Of a DNA stretch of 64,000 nt, positions 1 to 8,155 are shown piece by piece. Each line of letters begins with the position of its first letter. Within the stretch, counting starts at the first letter, position 1. Position numbers and translations under genes: made by a program. This stretch comes from Allobosea sp. WAO. GTDB taxonomy: Bacteria; Pseudomonadota; Alphaproteobacteria; Rhizobiales; Beijerinckiaceae. Under the pieces are notes generated by a model. The model had not been told where the DNA came from and made no database searches. It was given only the letters and a program-made list of their open reading frames with translations. The DNA lies in NCBI RefSeq assembly GCF_001509835.1, contig NZ_JXTJ01000016.1, forward strand, positions 109,296 through 173,295, in the 5' to 3' direction.

Positions 1-1
1 C

Positions 2-535
2 ATCGTCGGCATGGGCCGGATCGGCCAGGCGCTCGCCCGCCGCGCCTCCGCCTTCGGCCTCTCGATCCACTATCACAACCGCCGCCGCATCGATGCGCGC
101 ACCGAGGAGGCACTCAACGCCACCTACTGGGATTCGCTCGACCAGATGCTGGCGCGCATGGACGTCGTCTCGGTCAACTGCCCGCACACGCCGGCGACCT
201 ACCATCTGCTCTCGGCGCGCCGGCTGAAGCTGATGAAGCCCGATGCAATCCTGGTAAACACCGCGCGCGGCGAGATCGTCGACGAGACGGCGCTCGCCCG
301 GATGCTCGAAGCCGGCGAGCTCGCCGGCGCCGGGCTCGACGTGTTCGAGCACGAGCCGGCCGTCAATCCGCGCCTGCTGAAGCTCGCCCGCCAACACCGC
401 GTCGTGGTGCTCCCGCATATGGGCTCGGCCACGCATGAGGGCCGCGCCGATATGGGCGAGAAGGTCATCGTCAACATCAAGACCTTCATGGACGGGCACA
501 AGCCGCCGGATCGCGTGCTGCCGAGCATGCTCTGA
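2..535 (+). CDS. D-isomer-specific 2-hydroxyacid dehydrogenase, 5'-truncated by the window edge
   Basis: This is the C-terminal 177 residues of an NAD(P)-dependent 2-hydroxyacid dehydrogenase of the glyoxylate/hydroxypyruvate reductase type, a cytoplasmic enzyme that reduces 2-oxoacids to D-2-hydroxyacids. The visible part opens inside the Rossmann fold with the nucleotide-binding GMGRIG glycine motif. It keeps the three family active-site landmarks: Arg in NTARGE, Glu in GLDVFEHEP, and His in LPHMGSAT. Full-length members have roughly 310-340 residues, so about 140 N-terminal residues lie left of the window; the ATG at position 11 is internal and not the start. The gene is followed by 145 bases of non-coding sequence and then a convergent gene. 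The exact substrate cannot be read from this fragment. Confidence 0.9.
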   Translation: MVGMGRIGQALARRASAFGLSIHYHNRRRIDARTEEALNATYWDSLDQMLARMDVVSVNCPHTPATYHLLSARRLKLMKPDAILVNTARGEIVDETALARMLEAGELAGAGLDVFEHEPAVNPRLLKLARQHRVVVLPHMGSATHEGRADMGEKVIVNIKTFMDGHKPPDRVLPSML

Positions 536-680
536 GCGCAGCCTGAAGGCCTGCGCCGCGCCGAAACAAGCCGCCTTGCCGAGCGCGCCGTCAGATCGAC
601 AGCGCGCTTACATGGCCATGCCGTGTCCCCAGGAAACTGGGCGCGCTCCAGGCGACCCTGCCTCGGAGCGGGAGTAGCCT

Positions 681-1691
681 TCAGCCGCCGCGCGAGGTGG
701 CGAACTGGCCCGCCTTGCGGAAGCGCCAGAGATAGGACGGCACCTCCGCCTCGAACGAGACCGGCGCGATGCCGATGCCGGCGAGCGTGCGGCCGTCCTT
801 GCGGGCGGCTTCGGAGACGACATTGTCGCTCTCCAGCAGGGTGACCTGGTCCCGGGTCAGCAGGAACTCGTCCGGCAGAAGGCCGAGCGAGAGCGTGTTG
901 ACGATCTCGAGGATCCGGGCCTGGAAGCGGGCGAGCGGGAAAGGCAGCGAGGCGATGACGCGCCGGCGGCCGGTGACCTCGCAGACATATTCGACCAGCT
1001 CGCGGAAGCTCTTCACCTCGGGACCGCCGAGCTCGTAGACCTTGCCGCCCTCGACCTTGCCCTCGATTGCAAGCGCAACCGCCTTGGCGACATCGCCGAC
1101 GAAGACCGGTTGGAACTTGGTTTCGCCGCCGCCGACCAACGGCAGGACCGGCAGCATGCGGGCGAGTGAGGCGAAACGGTTGAAGAAGGTATCCTCGGGG
1201 CCGAACATGATCGAGGGGCGCAGCACGACGGCGCTCCCGACCAGCTCGAGCACCGCCGCCTCGCCCTCCGCCTTGGTGCGGGCATAGTGCGACTGCGAAT
1301 CGACATCCGCGCCGAGCGCCGAGACCTGCACGAGGCGCTCGATGCCGAGGCTGGCGCAGGCGTGGGCGACGGTACGTGCGCCACGCGCCTGGACATTGGA
1401 GAAATTCTGCCGGCCGCTCTCGCTGAGGATGCCGACCAGATTGATCACCGCATCGGAGCCGCGCACAGCGGCGGCGACCGAATCGGGGTAGCGCAGATTG
1501 GCCTGGACGGCGTGGATCTGGCCGACGATGCCGAGCGGCTGCAGGAAATTGGCGAGATCGGGCCGACGCACGGCGACGCGGACGCGATAGCCGCGCCGGG
1601 CGAGCGCCCGCACGACGTGCCGCCCGAGGAAGCCCGAGCCGCCGAAGACGGTGACGAGTTGCTGAGCGGGAGGCTGGGTCGCCATGGTCAC
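681..1691 (-). CDS. NDUFA9-like complex I accessory protein (atypical short-chain dehydrogenase)
   Basis: The 336-residue product is an NAD(P)-binding SDR of the NDUFA9/39-kDa complex I type, common in alphaproteobacteria, thought to associate with NADH dehydrogenase at the inner membrane rather than to act as a free epimerase. The N-terminal nucleotide motif is FGGSGFLGRHV (about residues 16-26). Mid-protein it has INLVGIL and SALGAD, a YARTK segment that retains the Tyr-x3-Lys pattern, and a VFVGDVAKAV segment typical of this family. The start shown is a GTG with GGAG five bases upstream; an ATG at 1685 is the alternative and removes two residues. It is convergent with the preceding dehydrogenase and divergent from the tRNA. 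Confidence 0.85.
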   Translation of the reverse strand: MTMATQPPAQQLVTVFGGSGFLGRHVVRALARRGYRVRVAVRRPDLANFLQPLGIVGQIHAVQANLRYPDSVAAAVRGSDAVINLVGILSESGRQNFSNVQARGARTVAHACASLGIERLVQVSALGADVDSQSHYARTKAEGEAAVLELVGSAVVLRPSIMFGPEDTFFNRFASLARMLPVLPLVGGGETKFQPVFVGDVAKAVALAIEGKVEGGKVYELGGPEVKSFRELVEYVCEVTGRRRVIASLPFPLARFQARILEIVNTLSLGLLPDEFLLTRDQVTLLESDNVVSEAARKDGRTLAGIGIAPVSFEAEVPSYLWRFRKAGQFATSRGG

Positions 1692-1876
1692 GCGAGCTCC
1701 GATTTGGAAGCGTTGGAAACTGTTCCTGTCGCGCCTGTCCTAGTTCATCGCATCCCAACTGTGAAGGCGGCGCAACGCCTCGCCGCCCGCTGCACAGCCC
1801 TCTGCACAGCCGCGTGATAATTTCGTCGGCTAGGCCGTTGACAGGCGCGTCCGCCCCCCCTAAACGGACCCTCGTT

Positions 1877-1963
1877 GCCCAGGTGGCGGAATTGGTAGAC
1901 GCACCAGCTTCAGGTGCTGGCGCTCGCAAGGGCGTGGAGGTTCGAGTCCTCTCCTGGGCACCA
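1877..1963 (+). tRNA. tRNA-Leu (anticodon CAG)
   Basis: An 87-nt class II tRNA. The acceptor arm GCCCAGG (1877-1883) pairs with CCTGGGC (1953-1959), followed by discriminator A and an encoded CCA. The anticodon stem CCAGC/GCTGG encloses the loop TTCAGGT, giving anticodon CAG, which reads CUG leucine codons. A long variable arm follows, as expected for leucine, and the T-arm carries GTTCGAGTC. All features were read directly from the sequence. No integrase or duplicated tRNA 3' end was seen nearby. Confidence 0.97.
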
Positions 1964-1990
1964 CTCTTTCTCTTCAGCAAAGAGAAAGAG
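1964..1990 (+). terminator. hairpin immediately 3' of tRNA-Leu
   Basis: CTCTTTCTCTT (1964-1974) is exactly complementary to AAGAGAAAGAG (1980-1990), with a 5-nt loop, starting at the first base after the tRNA CCA. Its position suggests a transcription end or processing signal. There is no T-run after the stem, so it is not a classical intrinsic terminator. Confidence 0.5.
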
Positions 1991-2388
1991 TTCCGCATCG
2001 AGAAAAGCCAGTTTGGCGCCGCATTTATCTTGCGGTTGCATTTGGTGGACCTTCAGATGCCATGACCCGTCACTACCAAGACGGGTTTCTATTTTTAGAG
2101 TACGCAGCGCGCACTGTCCTTTGCCTGATCGCAAGGGACAGCGGGCTTCCCTGCTGCAGGCAGGGAGCATCGCTCCGCTGCCATCCGCTACAAGGCCGTC
2201 TTCCCGCGCCGAGCGAAGGAAGCGATGATCGCTCGGTCGCGCTTTTTCGCGCGCTGAACGTCCTTGGCACGATCTACGAATCGCTCAAGCAGCCCCCGTG
2301 CTTTCGGGGGGACTTATCGGCCGCCTCCCGCCAGCATCGCCTACCTTCGCCGGCGTTGGGGCGTTCCGACAAACCCGGCGCGGTTCGA
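1991..2388. other. 398-bp intergenic stretch with three perfect hairpins, no convincing gene
   Basis: Open frames here are short and have no recognisable protein features. Three perfect stems can be seen: 2148-2154 with 2160-2166 (TCCCTGC/GCAGGGA); 2209-2216 with 2229-2236 (CCGAGCGA/TCGCTCGG), nested around a second palindrome; and 2293-2298 with 2305-2310 (CCCCCG/CGGGGG). The last lies about 80 bases beyond the stop of the reverse-strand PLP enzyme gene and may contribute to its transcription end, although no T-tract follows on either strand. Confidence 0.45.
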
Positions 2389-3783
2389 TCAGCCCGCGAG
2401 GATCGCCTGCTCGACGATGCCGAGCGCCCGGTCCAGCTCAGCCCGAGCGATCACCATCGGCGGCGACAGGGTGAGCACGTTGCCCTGGCTGATCTTGAAG
2501 CTGAGTCCCGCCTCCAGGCAGCGATAATAGGCCCGCTCGGCAAGGCCATTGTCAGGCGTGAAGTCGGCGCGGTCGGAGACCAGCTCCACCCCGAACAGCA
2601 GCCCTCGTCCGCGTACATCGCCGACAGAAGGGCAGCGCTCGGCGAAGTTTCGCAGGCGATCCATCGCATAGGCGCCGAGCTCCGCCGCCTTCTCCGTCAA
2701 TCCTTCCTCGCGGATGATCTCGATCGTCGTCAGAGCCGCACGGGTGGTGACCGGGTTCTTCTCATGGGTGTAATGGCCGATCGCATAGCCGCCCGCGACG
2801 TCGAGGTCGCGGCGGGCGACGACAGCGGCGATGGGCAGGATGCCGCCGCCCAGTGCCTTGCCGAGCACGACCATGTCGGGCTGCACTTCGTCATGTTCAT
2901 GGGCGAAGAAGCGCCCCGTCTTGCCGAGGCCCGTCGGGATCTCGTCGAAGATCAGCAATGTGCCGTGCCTGTCGCAGGCCTCGCGCACGCTCTTCCAGAA
3001 GCCGGGCGCCGGCGGATAGGGTGTGGCGCGCATCGGCTCGGCGACGACCGCGGCGATGTCGCCCTCCTTCGCGAGGACATAGGCGATCATCCGGGCGCAG
3101 GCGCGTGCCGATGCCTCCAGGCTGTCGTGGCCATAGGCGCAGTTGCGGTTGCCCCAGGGCGCGACGTGCTCCGCTCCCGGCAGCAGCGGGCCGGCGATGC
3201 CTGACCGGAAGGTCGCTTCGCCGCCGACGCTCGAGGCGCCGAAGCCGGCCCCGTGGAAAGCATCCCAGAAGGACAGGGTCTTGAACCGCCCCGTCGCCGC
3301 ACGGGCGAGCCGCAACGCCACCTCGATCGCATCCGAGCCGCCGGTGGTGAAGAGCACCTTGCCGAGATCGCCCGGCGCCAGCCGTGCCAGTGTCTCTGCG
3401 AGCTCGACGGCCGGTTCGCAGGTGAAGCGCCGCGGTGCGAAGCAGAGATCGTCGAGCTGAGCCTTGATCGCCGCCTTGAGGCGCGGATGGCCATAGCCGA
3501 TGTGATGGACGCTGTTGCCATGGAAATCCATGTAGCGGCGTCCCATCGTGTCCTCGATCCAGATGCCCTCCGCTTTGGCGATGGCGGTCAGGCACGGGCT
3601 GGAAAGGCTCTGGTGCAGGAAGGTGGCGGAGTCGCGGGCGAGTAGCTCGCGGGTTCCGGCATCGCCGATGCCGGCCGCCCAGCCACCGCGGGCCGCGGAG
3701 GTGTTGGACTCACCCTCGGTGTGAACGATTGCGGAAGCTTCGGCGCGCATGGCAGGTCCCGGTTCGCGCCTCGCGGGCGCCAT
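2389..3783 (-). CDS. class III PLP-dependent aminotransferase-family enzyme, PbfA-like ((R)-1-hydroxy-2-aminoethylphosphonate ammonia-lyase type)
   Basis: A 464-residue fold-type I PLP enzyme of aminotransferase class III. The PLP-binding Asp is in FDEIPTG (about Asp280) and the Schiff-base lysine in VLGKALGGG (about Lys309). The segments DFHGNSVHHIGYGHP and GTEH-like PGAEHVAPW resemble PbfA enzymes, which eliminate ammonia from (R)-1-hydroxy-2-aminoethylphosphonate to give phosphonoacetaldehyde. The assignment is supported by the divergent LysR gene, itself of the type linked to aminoethylphosphonate catabolism. No other phosphonate genes (phnW, phnX, phnA, phnY) are in this window. A plain omega-aminotransferase acting on another amine is the alternative. 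A second in-frame ATG at 3750 could be the true start, since residues 1-40 are low in family similarity. Confidence 0.75.
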   Translation of the reverse strand: MAPARREPGPAMRAEASAIVHTEGESNTSAARGGWAAGIGDAGTRELLARDSATFLHQSLSSPCLTAIAKAEGIWIEDTMGRRYMDFHGNSVHHIGYGHPRLKAAIKAQLDDLCFAPRRFTCEPAVELAETLARLAPGDLGKVLFTTGGSDAIEVALRLARAATGRFKTLSFWDAFHGAGFGASSVGGEATFRSGIAGPLLPGAEHVAPWGNRNCAYGHDSLEASARACARMIAYVLAKEGDIAAVVAEPMRATPYPPAPGFWKSVREACDRHGTLLIFDEIPTGLGKTGRFFAHEHDEVQPDMVVLGKALGGGILPIAAVVARRDLDVAGGYAIGHYTHEKNPVTTRAALTTIEIIREEGLTEKAAELGAYAMDRLRNFAERCPSVGDVRGRGLLFGVELVSDRADFTPDNGLAERAYYRCLEAGLSFKISQGNVLTLSPPMVIARAELDRALGIVEQAILAG

Positions 3784-3831
3784 GGAATCCAGAATGCCGA
3801 TCCCTTCTCCATCTGAGAAATCGCTAATTCG

Positions 3832-3856
3832 TATCTATCTATAAAATAAATCGATA
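3832..3856. promoter_or_regulatory. LysR-type T-N11-A operator in the divergent promoter region
   Basis: TATCTAT (3832-3838) and ATCGATA (3850-3856) form an interrupted dyad with 6 of 7 pairs matching and exactly 11 bases between the inner T and A, the classic LysR box geometry. It sits in an AT-rich patch 36 bases upstream of the LysR start and 49 bases upstream of the divergent PLP enzyme start, so one site could serve both promoters. Confidence 0.6.
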
Positions 3857-3891
3857 TAACAGCAGCTCCCCTCGCTCGGGTCTTCCTCGCC

Positions 3892-4836
3892 ATGCGCCAT
3901 GTCCAGCTTCGCGCCTTCCATCAGGTCGCGCTCTCCGGCGGTTTCTCGAAGGCGGCGCAGGCCTTGCACCTCACCCAACCGGCGATCTCCGACCAGGTCC
4001 GACGGCTGGAAGAGGAATACGATGTCGCCCTGTTCAGCCGCCGCCATCGCCAGGTCGTCCTGACCCCGGCCGGCAGCAGGCTGCTCGCCGTCACGCACCG
4101 CCTGTTCGGTGCGGAAGGGGAAGCTCTGGAGCTGCTGCAGGAGGAACGTTCGCTGCGGACCGGCTCGCTGCGGATCATGGCCGATTCCGTGCATCACGTG
4201 CTCGACGTGCTGACCGCCTTCCGCGAGCGGCATCCAGGCATCCAGGTCACGATCGCACAAGGGAATACCGGCAGCATCGTCGAGACGCTGATCAACTACG
4301 ACGCGGAGATCGGCGTTCTCGGCGAACTCGGCGATGAGCGCGCCTTCACGGTGATGCCGCTCAACGTCTCCCCGATCATCGCCTTCGCTGCCCGCAGCCA
4401 TCCGGTTGCGGGCAAAGCCAACCTATCCCTGGCGGAGCTCGGCGACTGGCCGCTGATCATGCGCGAGCGCGGATCGCGCACCCGCCAATTGCTTGAGGAG
4501 CGAGCCGCCGAACAGAAGGTCGAGCTGCGCTTCGCCGTGGAAGCGGAGGGACGTGAGGCCGTCCGCGCCATCGTGGCCGCCGGTGGCGGCGTCGGCTTCG
4601 TCTCCGCCGCGGAATTCGGCGCGGACGATCCGCAGCTGATCCGTATCCCGCTCGACGGGCCGCCACTCCTGATGCACGAAAAGCTGATCTGCTTGCACGA
4701 GCGGCGCAACAGCAAGACCATCCAGGCCTTTGTCAGTCTGGCGCAGTCCCTGCGCGGTGTCGCTCACGCGCAGTCCGGCAGCGCAGACGCAGATTGCGGT
4801 GCCTGGGCAAATCGGGGCAAGAAGGCGACGCGCTGA
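3892..4836 (+). CDS. LysR family transcriptional regulator, aminoethylphosphonate-catabolism type
   Basis: A 314-residue LysR regulator. Residues 1-60 form the winged HTH (FHQVALSGGFSKAAQALHLTQPAIS then VRRLEEE), followed by a linker helix and the periplasmic-binding-like effector domain from about residue 90. The HTH and the effector-domain segments QGNTGSIVETL and LICLHERRNSKTI resemble LysR proteins found next to 2-aminoethylphosphonate degradation genes. It is divergent from the PbfA-like enzyme across a 108-bp gap containing a T-N11-A box, the usual arrangement for a LysR activator and its target. The C-terminal tail after about residue 290 is a low-complexity extension beyond the family core. 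The effector is inferred, probably a phosphonate or aminophosphonate. Confidence 0.85.
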   Translation: MRHVQLRAFHQVALSGGFSKAAQALHLTQPAISDQVRRLEEEYDVALFSRRHRQVVLTPAGSRLLAVTHRLFGAEGEALELLQEERSLRTGSLRIMADSVHHVLDVLTAFRERHPGIQVTIAQGNTGSIVETLINYDAEIGVLGELGDERAFTVMPLNVSPIIAFAARSHPVAGKANLSLAELGDWPLIMRERGSRTRQLLEERAAEQKVELRFAVEAEGREAVRAIVAAGGGVGFVSAAEFGADDPQLIRIPLDGPPLLMHEKLICLHERRNSKTIQAFVSLAQSLRGVAHAQSGSADADCGAWANRGKKATR

Positions 4837-4839
4837 ATC

Positions 4840-4859
4840 ATCATCGCAGGAGCGATGAT
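4840..4859. promoter_or_regulatory. perfect 20-bp palindrome upstream of the TetR gene
   Basis: ATCATCGC (4840-4847) and GCGATGAT (4852-4859) are exact reverse complements with a 4-nt spacer, starting 3 bases after the LysR stop and ending 24 bases before the TetR start. It could be a TetR autoregulatory operator or the 3' hairpin of the LysR transcript. There is no T-tract, which slightly favours an operator. Confidence 0.4.
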
Positions 4860-4883
4860 CGGGCGGGTAACCGGGCACTCTAG

Positions 4884-5477
4884 ATGGTCACACGCGCAGA
4901 GCTCGTATCACGGCTGGAACGGGCGTTTCTGGACCATGGCTACGCGCAGCTGACGATGATCACCATCGCCGGGATCGTCGATGTCACGCGCCGGACGCTC
5001 TACAACTATTTCAGCAGCAAGGAAGAAGCATTCCGCTTCCTGATCGAGCAGGCCAATGCGAATGCCGTCGAGGCCGGCATGGCGGCAGGGCGTGCAGCCC
5101 TCGCGGCAGGAGACGACGCGGTCGAGATTCTCGCGACCGTTCTCGACATCCGCTACGGCGACACGAGGCGGCGGCTGAGCCAGTCGCCGCACGCGATCGA
5201 GATCAACGACCAGGCTTTTCGCCGCTGCCGAGACATCATGGTCGGCTCGGCCATCGCCTTTCAGGACAAGCTGGCGGCGTTCATCGTGGAACTCGAGCAG
5301 CAAGGCATTCTGCGCGTCAGGAAGAGCGTAAGCCCCGAGGATCTTGCGCAACTGCTCGCCGACGGAGCCCGCGGGACCAATCAAAGCCTGCCGCCGATCG
5401 CTCCGGACAAATTGCATCTGCGCTATCGGGGCATGGTCCGGGCACTGCTTCATGGCACGCTGGAAGGCGGAGGCTGA
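4884..5477 (+). CDS. TetR/AcrR family transcriptional regulator
   Basis: A 197-residue regulator with an N-terminal TetR HTH at about residues 5-50 (TMITIAGIVDVTRRTLYNYFSSKEEAF, with the signature RRTLYNYF). The all-helical C-terminal ligand domain is not specific enough to name an inducer. Proteins of this type normally repress a neighbouring transporter or enzyme gene. Here the next genes on the same strand are a winged-helix-like protein and an MFS transporter, and the transporter is the likely target. A 20-bp palindrome lies 24 bases upstream of the start. Confidence 0.88.
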   Translation: MVTRAELVSRLERAFLDHGYAQLTMITIAGIVDVTRRTLYNYFSSKEEAFRFLIEQANANAVEAGMAAGRAALAAGDDAVEILATVLDIRYGDTRRRLSQSPHAIEINDQAFRRCRDIMVGSAIAFQDKLAAFIVELEQQGILRVRKSVSPEDLAQLLADGARGTNQSLPPIAPDKLHLRYRGMVRALLHGTLEGGG

Positions 5478-5586
5478 ACGTCCGCGTCTGCCCCGATATG
5501 GATACCGCCCCCTTCTCATTTTTTACGATATTGTGCAGAATGCTTGAGGGGGACGGACCGGTACGGCGTCATCCGGCGGGGGGCCG

Positions 5587-6525
5587 ATGCAGTCTTTGGA
5601 GTGGAAGATCGATCGGCTGCTGGCCGATCCGCAGTTTGATCGCGCCATCCATCGCCTGGCCTCCGGCTTCGTGGATGTGCAGGCCGCCGCGCCGCGGCTC
5701 GCCTCGCAATTTGCGACCCAGCAGCGCTGGCTGATGTCGCACGCGGCGCTGTCGCGTTATTTTCGCGGCCTCCGCTCCGGTCGGCCGGGCTTGTCGCGGA
5801 CCGAATTCCTCGAGGAAGCGCTGGGCCACCGACTGGCAAGCCGCAACACCGCGACAGCCTTCTTTGCCGAAGCGCTGCACTACGGGTTGATCCGGCCAAT
5901 TGGAGCCACCGGCCGCAACTCCGGCCAGGTCGAGCCCTCGCCAGCAACTTTATGGGCGCTGACCGAGTGGTACGCCCTGCATCTGTCGGCGCTCGATGCA
6001 CTCGACAGCGAGAACCGGGTCGAACGCCTGCGAAACGCGGACATGATATTGCTCGGCGAGATGGAGGTCGGCGTCGCCGACGGCCTGCTGGGCTGCGAGC
6101 TGATCCGTTCCCCCGCTCCGATCTATGCCGTCTTCGCCTCGGTGGATGATGGCGGCAGCTTGATGGACCGCTTGATCGTCGGCCTGGACAGGGATGTTGC
6201 GCCGGCTCAGGAGCACGCACTGACCGACGTCACTTCAGTTTCCGCGCTTGCCCGGCGGCTCAACCTGTCCCGTACGCATACGGGCAGAACCGTGGCGGCA
6301 GCGGCTGCTCTCGGCGGGCTCGGCTGGAGCGGCGCGCCCGGGCGCTCACCGATCTGGCTTTCGAAGCGTTTTCGCGCCGAGTACGCGCAGATCCAGGCTG
6401 CGAAGCTCGCCATCATCGGCACAGCCTTCGACGCTGCGGCGAGAACGGCAGAGCCTTCCTTGCCGACGGCTGCCGTAGCAGCTCCGGAGCTGGTTCACGG
6501 CCATTCCGATGGCCCGCCATGCTGA
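5587..6525 (+). CDS. protein of unknown function with probable C-terminal winged-helix segment
   Basis: The 312-residue product has no family I can name. It has no signal peptide or membrane segment. Residues around 215-265 (VSALARRLNLSRTHTGRTV followed by an aromatic/basic wing-like stretch) look like a winged-helix DNA-binding unit, and an earlier segment near residues 80-110 (FLEEALGHRLASRNTATAFFAEAL) resembles another HTH. A G-rich purine stretch lies directly before the ATG. The last 7 bases overlap the start of the MFS gene, so the two are translationally coupled. A regulator of that transporter is a reasonable guess, not an established function. Confidence 0.65.
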   Translation: MQSLEWKIDRLLADPQFDRAIHRLASGFVDVQAAAPRLASQFATQQRWLMSHAALSRYFRGLRSGRPGLSRTEFLEEALGHRLASRNTATAFFAEALHYGLIRPIGATGRNSGQVEPSPATLWALTEWYALHLSALDALDSENRVERLRNADMILLGEMEVGVADGLLGCELIRSPAPIYAVFASVDDGGSLMDRLIVGLDRDVAPAQEHALTDVTSVSALARRLNLSRTHTGRTVAAAAALGGLGWSGAPGRSPIWLSKRFRAEYAQIQAAKLAIIGTAFDAAARTAEPSLPTAAVAAPELVHGHSDGPPC

Positions 6526-7880
6526 GGAAGGCTGAAGAGGCAGAGCCTTCGCCAGACAGCCAGGCGCAGCCCTCGATCGGCGCGCGTCTCGATGCGCTGC
6601 CGTTCTGCCGGCTCAGGCTGGCGATCTTCGCCGTCACAACGCTGGCGCTGTTTGCTGACATCGCCGAGGTCGCGCTCGGCAATGCGCTCGGCGCGGTCTT
6701 CCAGGCGCCGCCGCGCAGCATGACGCGAACCGAGCTTTCGCTGTTCCTCGCCGCGATCTTCGCAGGCGGAGCCGTCGGTGCTCCGGGCTTCGGCCTGCTC
6801 GGCGACCGGACAGGCCGGCGCCTCGCCCTCCAGGTGGCGCTCCTGGTCGTCGCCATCGGCTCGATCGGTGCCGCGGCGAGCGATGATGCCGTTACCCTGA
6901 TCGGCTTTCGTTTCCTGTCAGGGCTCGGCATCGGCGCCTGCCCGCCGCTGATCGCCGCCTATCTCGCCGACGTCATGCCGCCGCGCTGGCGCGGGACAAT
7001 GGTCTGCCTTTGCGCGGGCCTCGCCTTTCTCGGCGCCCCAGCCATCATTTTCCTGATGCGCGCGACGACGCCGAGCTTTCTCGGCCTGGAAGGCTGGCGC
7101 TGGGCGCTGAGTTCGGGAGCCGTTCTCGCCATCCTCGCCGCGGCGCTGTTGAGCCTGCTGCCGGAATCGCCGCGCTGGCTGGCAGCGGCCGGCCGTCTTG
7201 AGGAAGCCGAAGCCGCCTTGCGCCGCTTCGGAGGGCAAAAGCGCAAAGTCGCTGCCATTCCTGTTCCGGCAAGCGACCTCACCTCGACTGCGGACGCGCG
7301 CGAGACGCTCAGCGTCGGCCGACGGCTGCTCCTGCTCTGCGTGCTCTATGCACTGGCGCCCTGGGCGACGATCGGCTTCCCGCTGATGAGCGGCGCCGTC
7401 ATGGTCCAGAAGCAGTTCAGCATCAGCGATTCCGTGGTCGCGGCAGGGCTGATCATGTTCGGGCCGGTGATCGGCAACCTGCTCATGGCCCTCGTGATCG
7501 ATCGGATCGGCCGTAGGGCGAGCCTGATCGCTAGCGCCGTCGCGATGATCCTGCTGGGGGTGGCCTTCGCTGCGGCGACCGAATTCACTCCCCTGGTCGG
7601 GATCGGGATCGCTTTCGCGCTGTGCAGCGCCATCTATGCCAGCGTGCTCGGCGTCTATGCCGCCGAGATCATTCCGACGGCACTGCGGTCCTCACGGACG
7701 TCGCTGGCCTGGGGGATCGGACGGCTCGTCTCGGTCTTCGTGCCGCTGGTCTTCTTCGCGCTCATCCACCAGTTCGGCGTCTGGACGATGTTCGGCGTGA
7801 TCGCGGTTGCCCTTGGCTTCAGCGCCTTTCTGGTTGCCAGCGTCGGCGCCCAAGGACGGTCGCGACAGCCTGTCGCCTGA
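6519..7880 (+). CDS. MFS transporter, metabolite:H+ symporter type
   Basis: A 453-residue, 12-helix major facilitator protein of the inner membrane. The loop 2-3 motif GLLGDRTGRR is present at about residue 90, and the matching second-half motif VIDRIGRRAS follows after residue 320. The mid-protein loop contains PESPRWLAAAGR, typical of the sugar/aromatic-acid porter branch. The substrate is not readable. The gene starts inside the end of the preceding gene (ATG at 6519, previous stop at 6523-6525) and belongs to a TetR/HTH/MFS set. Two small perfect hairpins lie at its 3' end (7862-7876 and 7875-7889) and may mark the transcript end. Confidence 0.85.
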   Translation: MLRKAEEAEPSPDSQAQPSIGARLDALPFCRLRLAIFAVTTLALFADIAEVALGNALGAVFQAPPRSMTRTELSLFLAAIFAGGAVGAPGFGLLGDRTGRRLALQVALLVVAIGSIGAAASDDAVTLIGFRFLSGLGIGACPPLIAAYLADVMPPRWRGTMVCLCAGLAFLGAPAIIFLMRATTPSFLGLEGWRWALSSGAVLAILAAALLSLLPESPRWLAAAGRLEEAEAALRRFGGQKRKVAAIPVPASDLTSTADARETLSVGRRLLLLCVLYALAPWATIGFPLMSGAVMVQKQFSISDSVVAAGLIMFGPVIGNLLMALVIDRIGRRASLIASAVAMILLGVAFAAATEFTPLVGIGIAFALCSAIYASVLGVYAAEIIPTALRSSRTSLAWGIGRLVSVFVPLVFFALIHQFGVWTMFGVIAVALGFSAFLVASVGAQGRSRQPVA

Positions 7881-8155
7881 CCGTCAGGCCCATACACGAC
7901 CACCACCCTGGATTGTACCGGCCGATTTTGGGTGATCCATGCATGTGACCATTTTTGAAACGCGTATTGCACAAGATCGAGCAATTTGAGAATTTCCAGT
8001 CCTTCATCGGGGCGCGAGATCGCCTCGGCGCGGGTCCGCATGGGTCATCCATCTGCCGTGATCGACGGTAGCAGGCGCCGGGAGACGAGATTTCCTTGAT
8101 GCGAAGACCGTTCCGGCGCGCTGCCGGAATGGTGGGGGCTGTGTCGAGGTGTGAC

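Noticed and set aside
199..1998. A 599-codon reverse frame across the first genes and the tRNA
   Set aside because: It runs through the tRNA and the dehydrogenase antisense strand, in a different frame from the real SDR gene.
1877..2388. Integration site at tRNA-Leu
   Set aside because: No integrase, no duplicated tRNA 3' end and no phage or island genes were seen downstream; the hairpins are better explained as transcript-end or intergenic structures.
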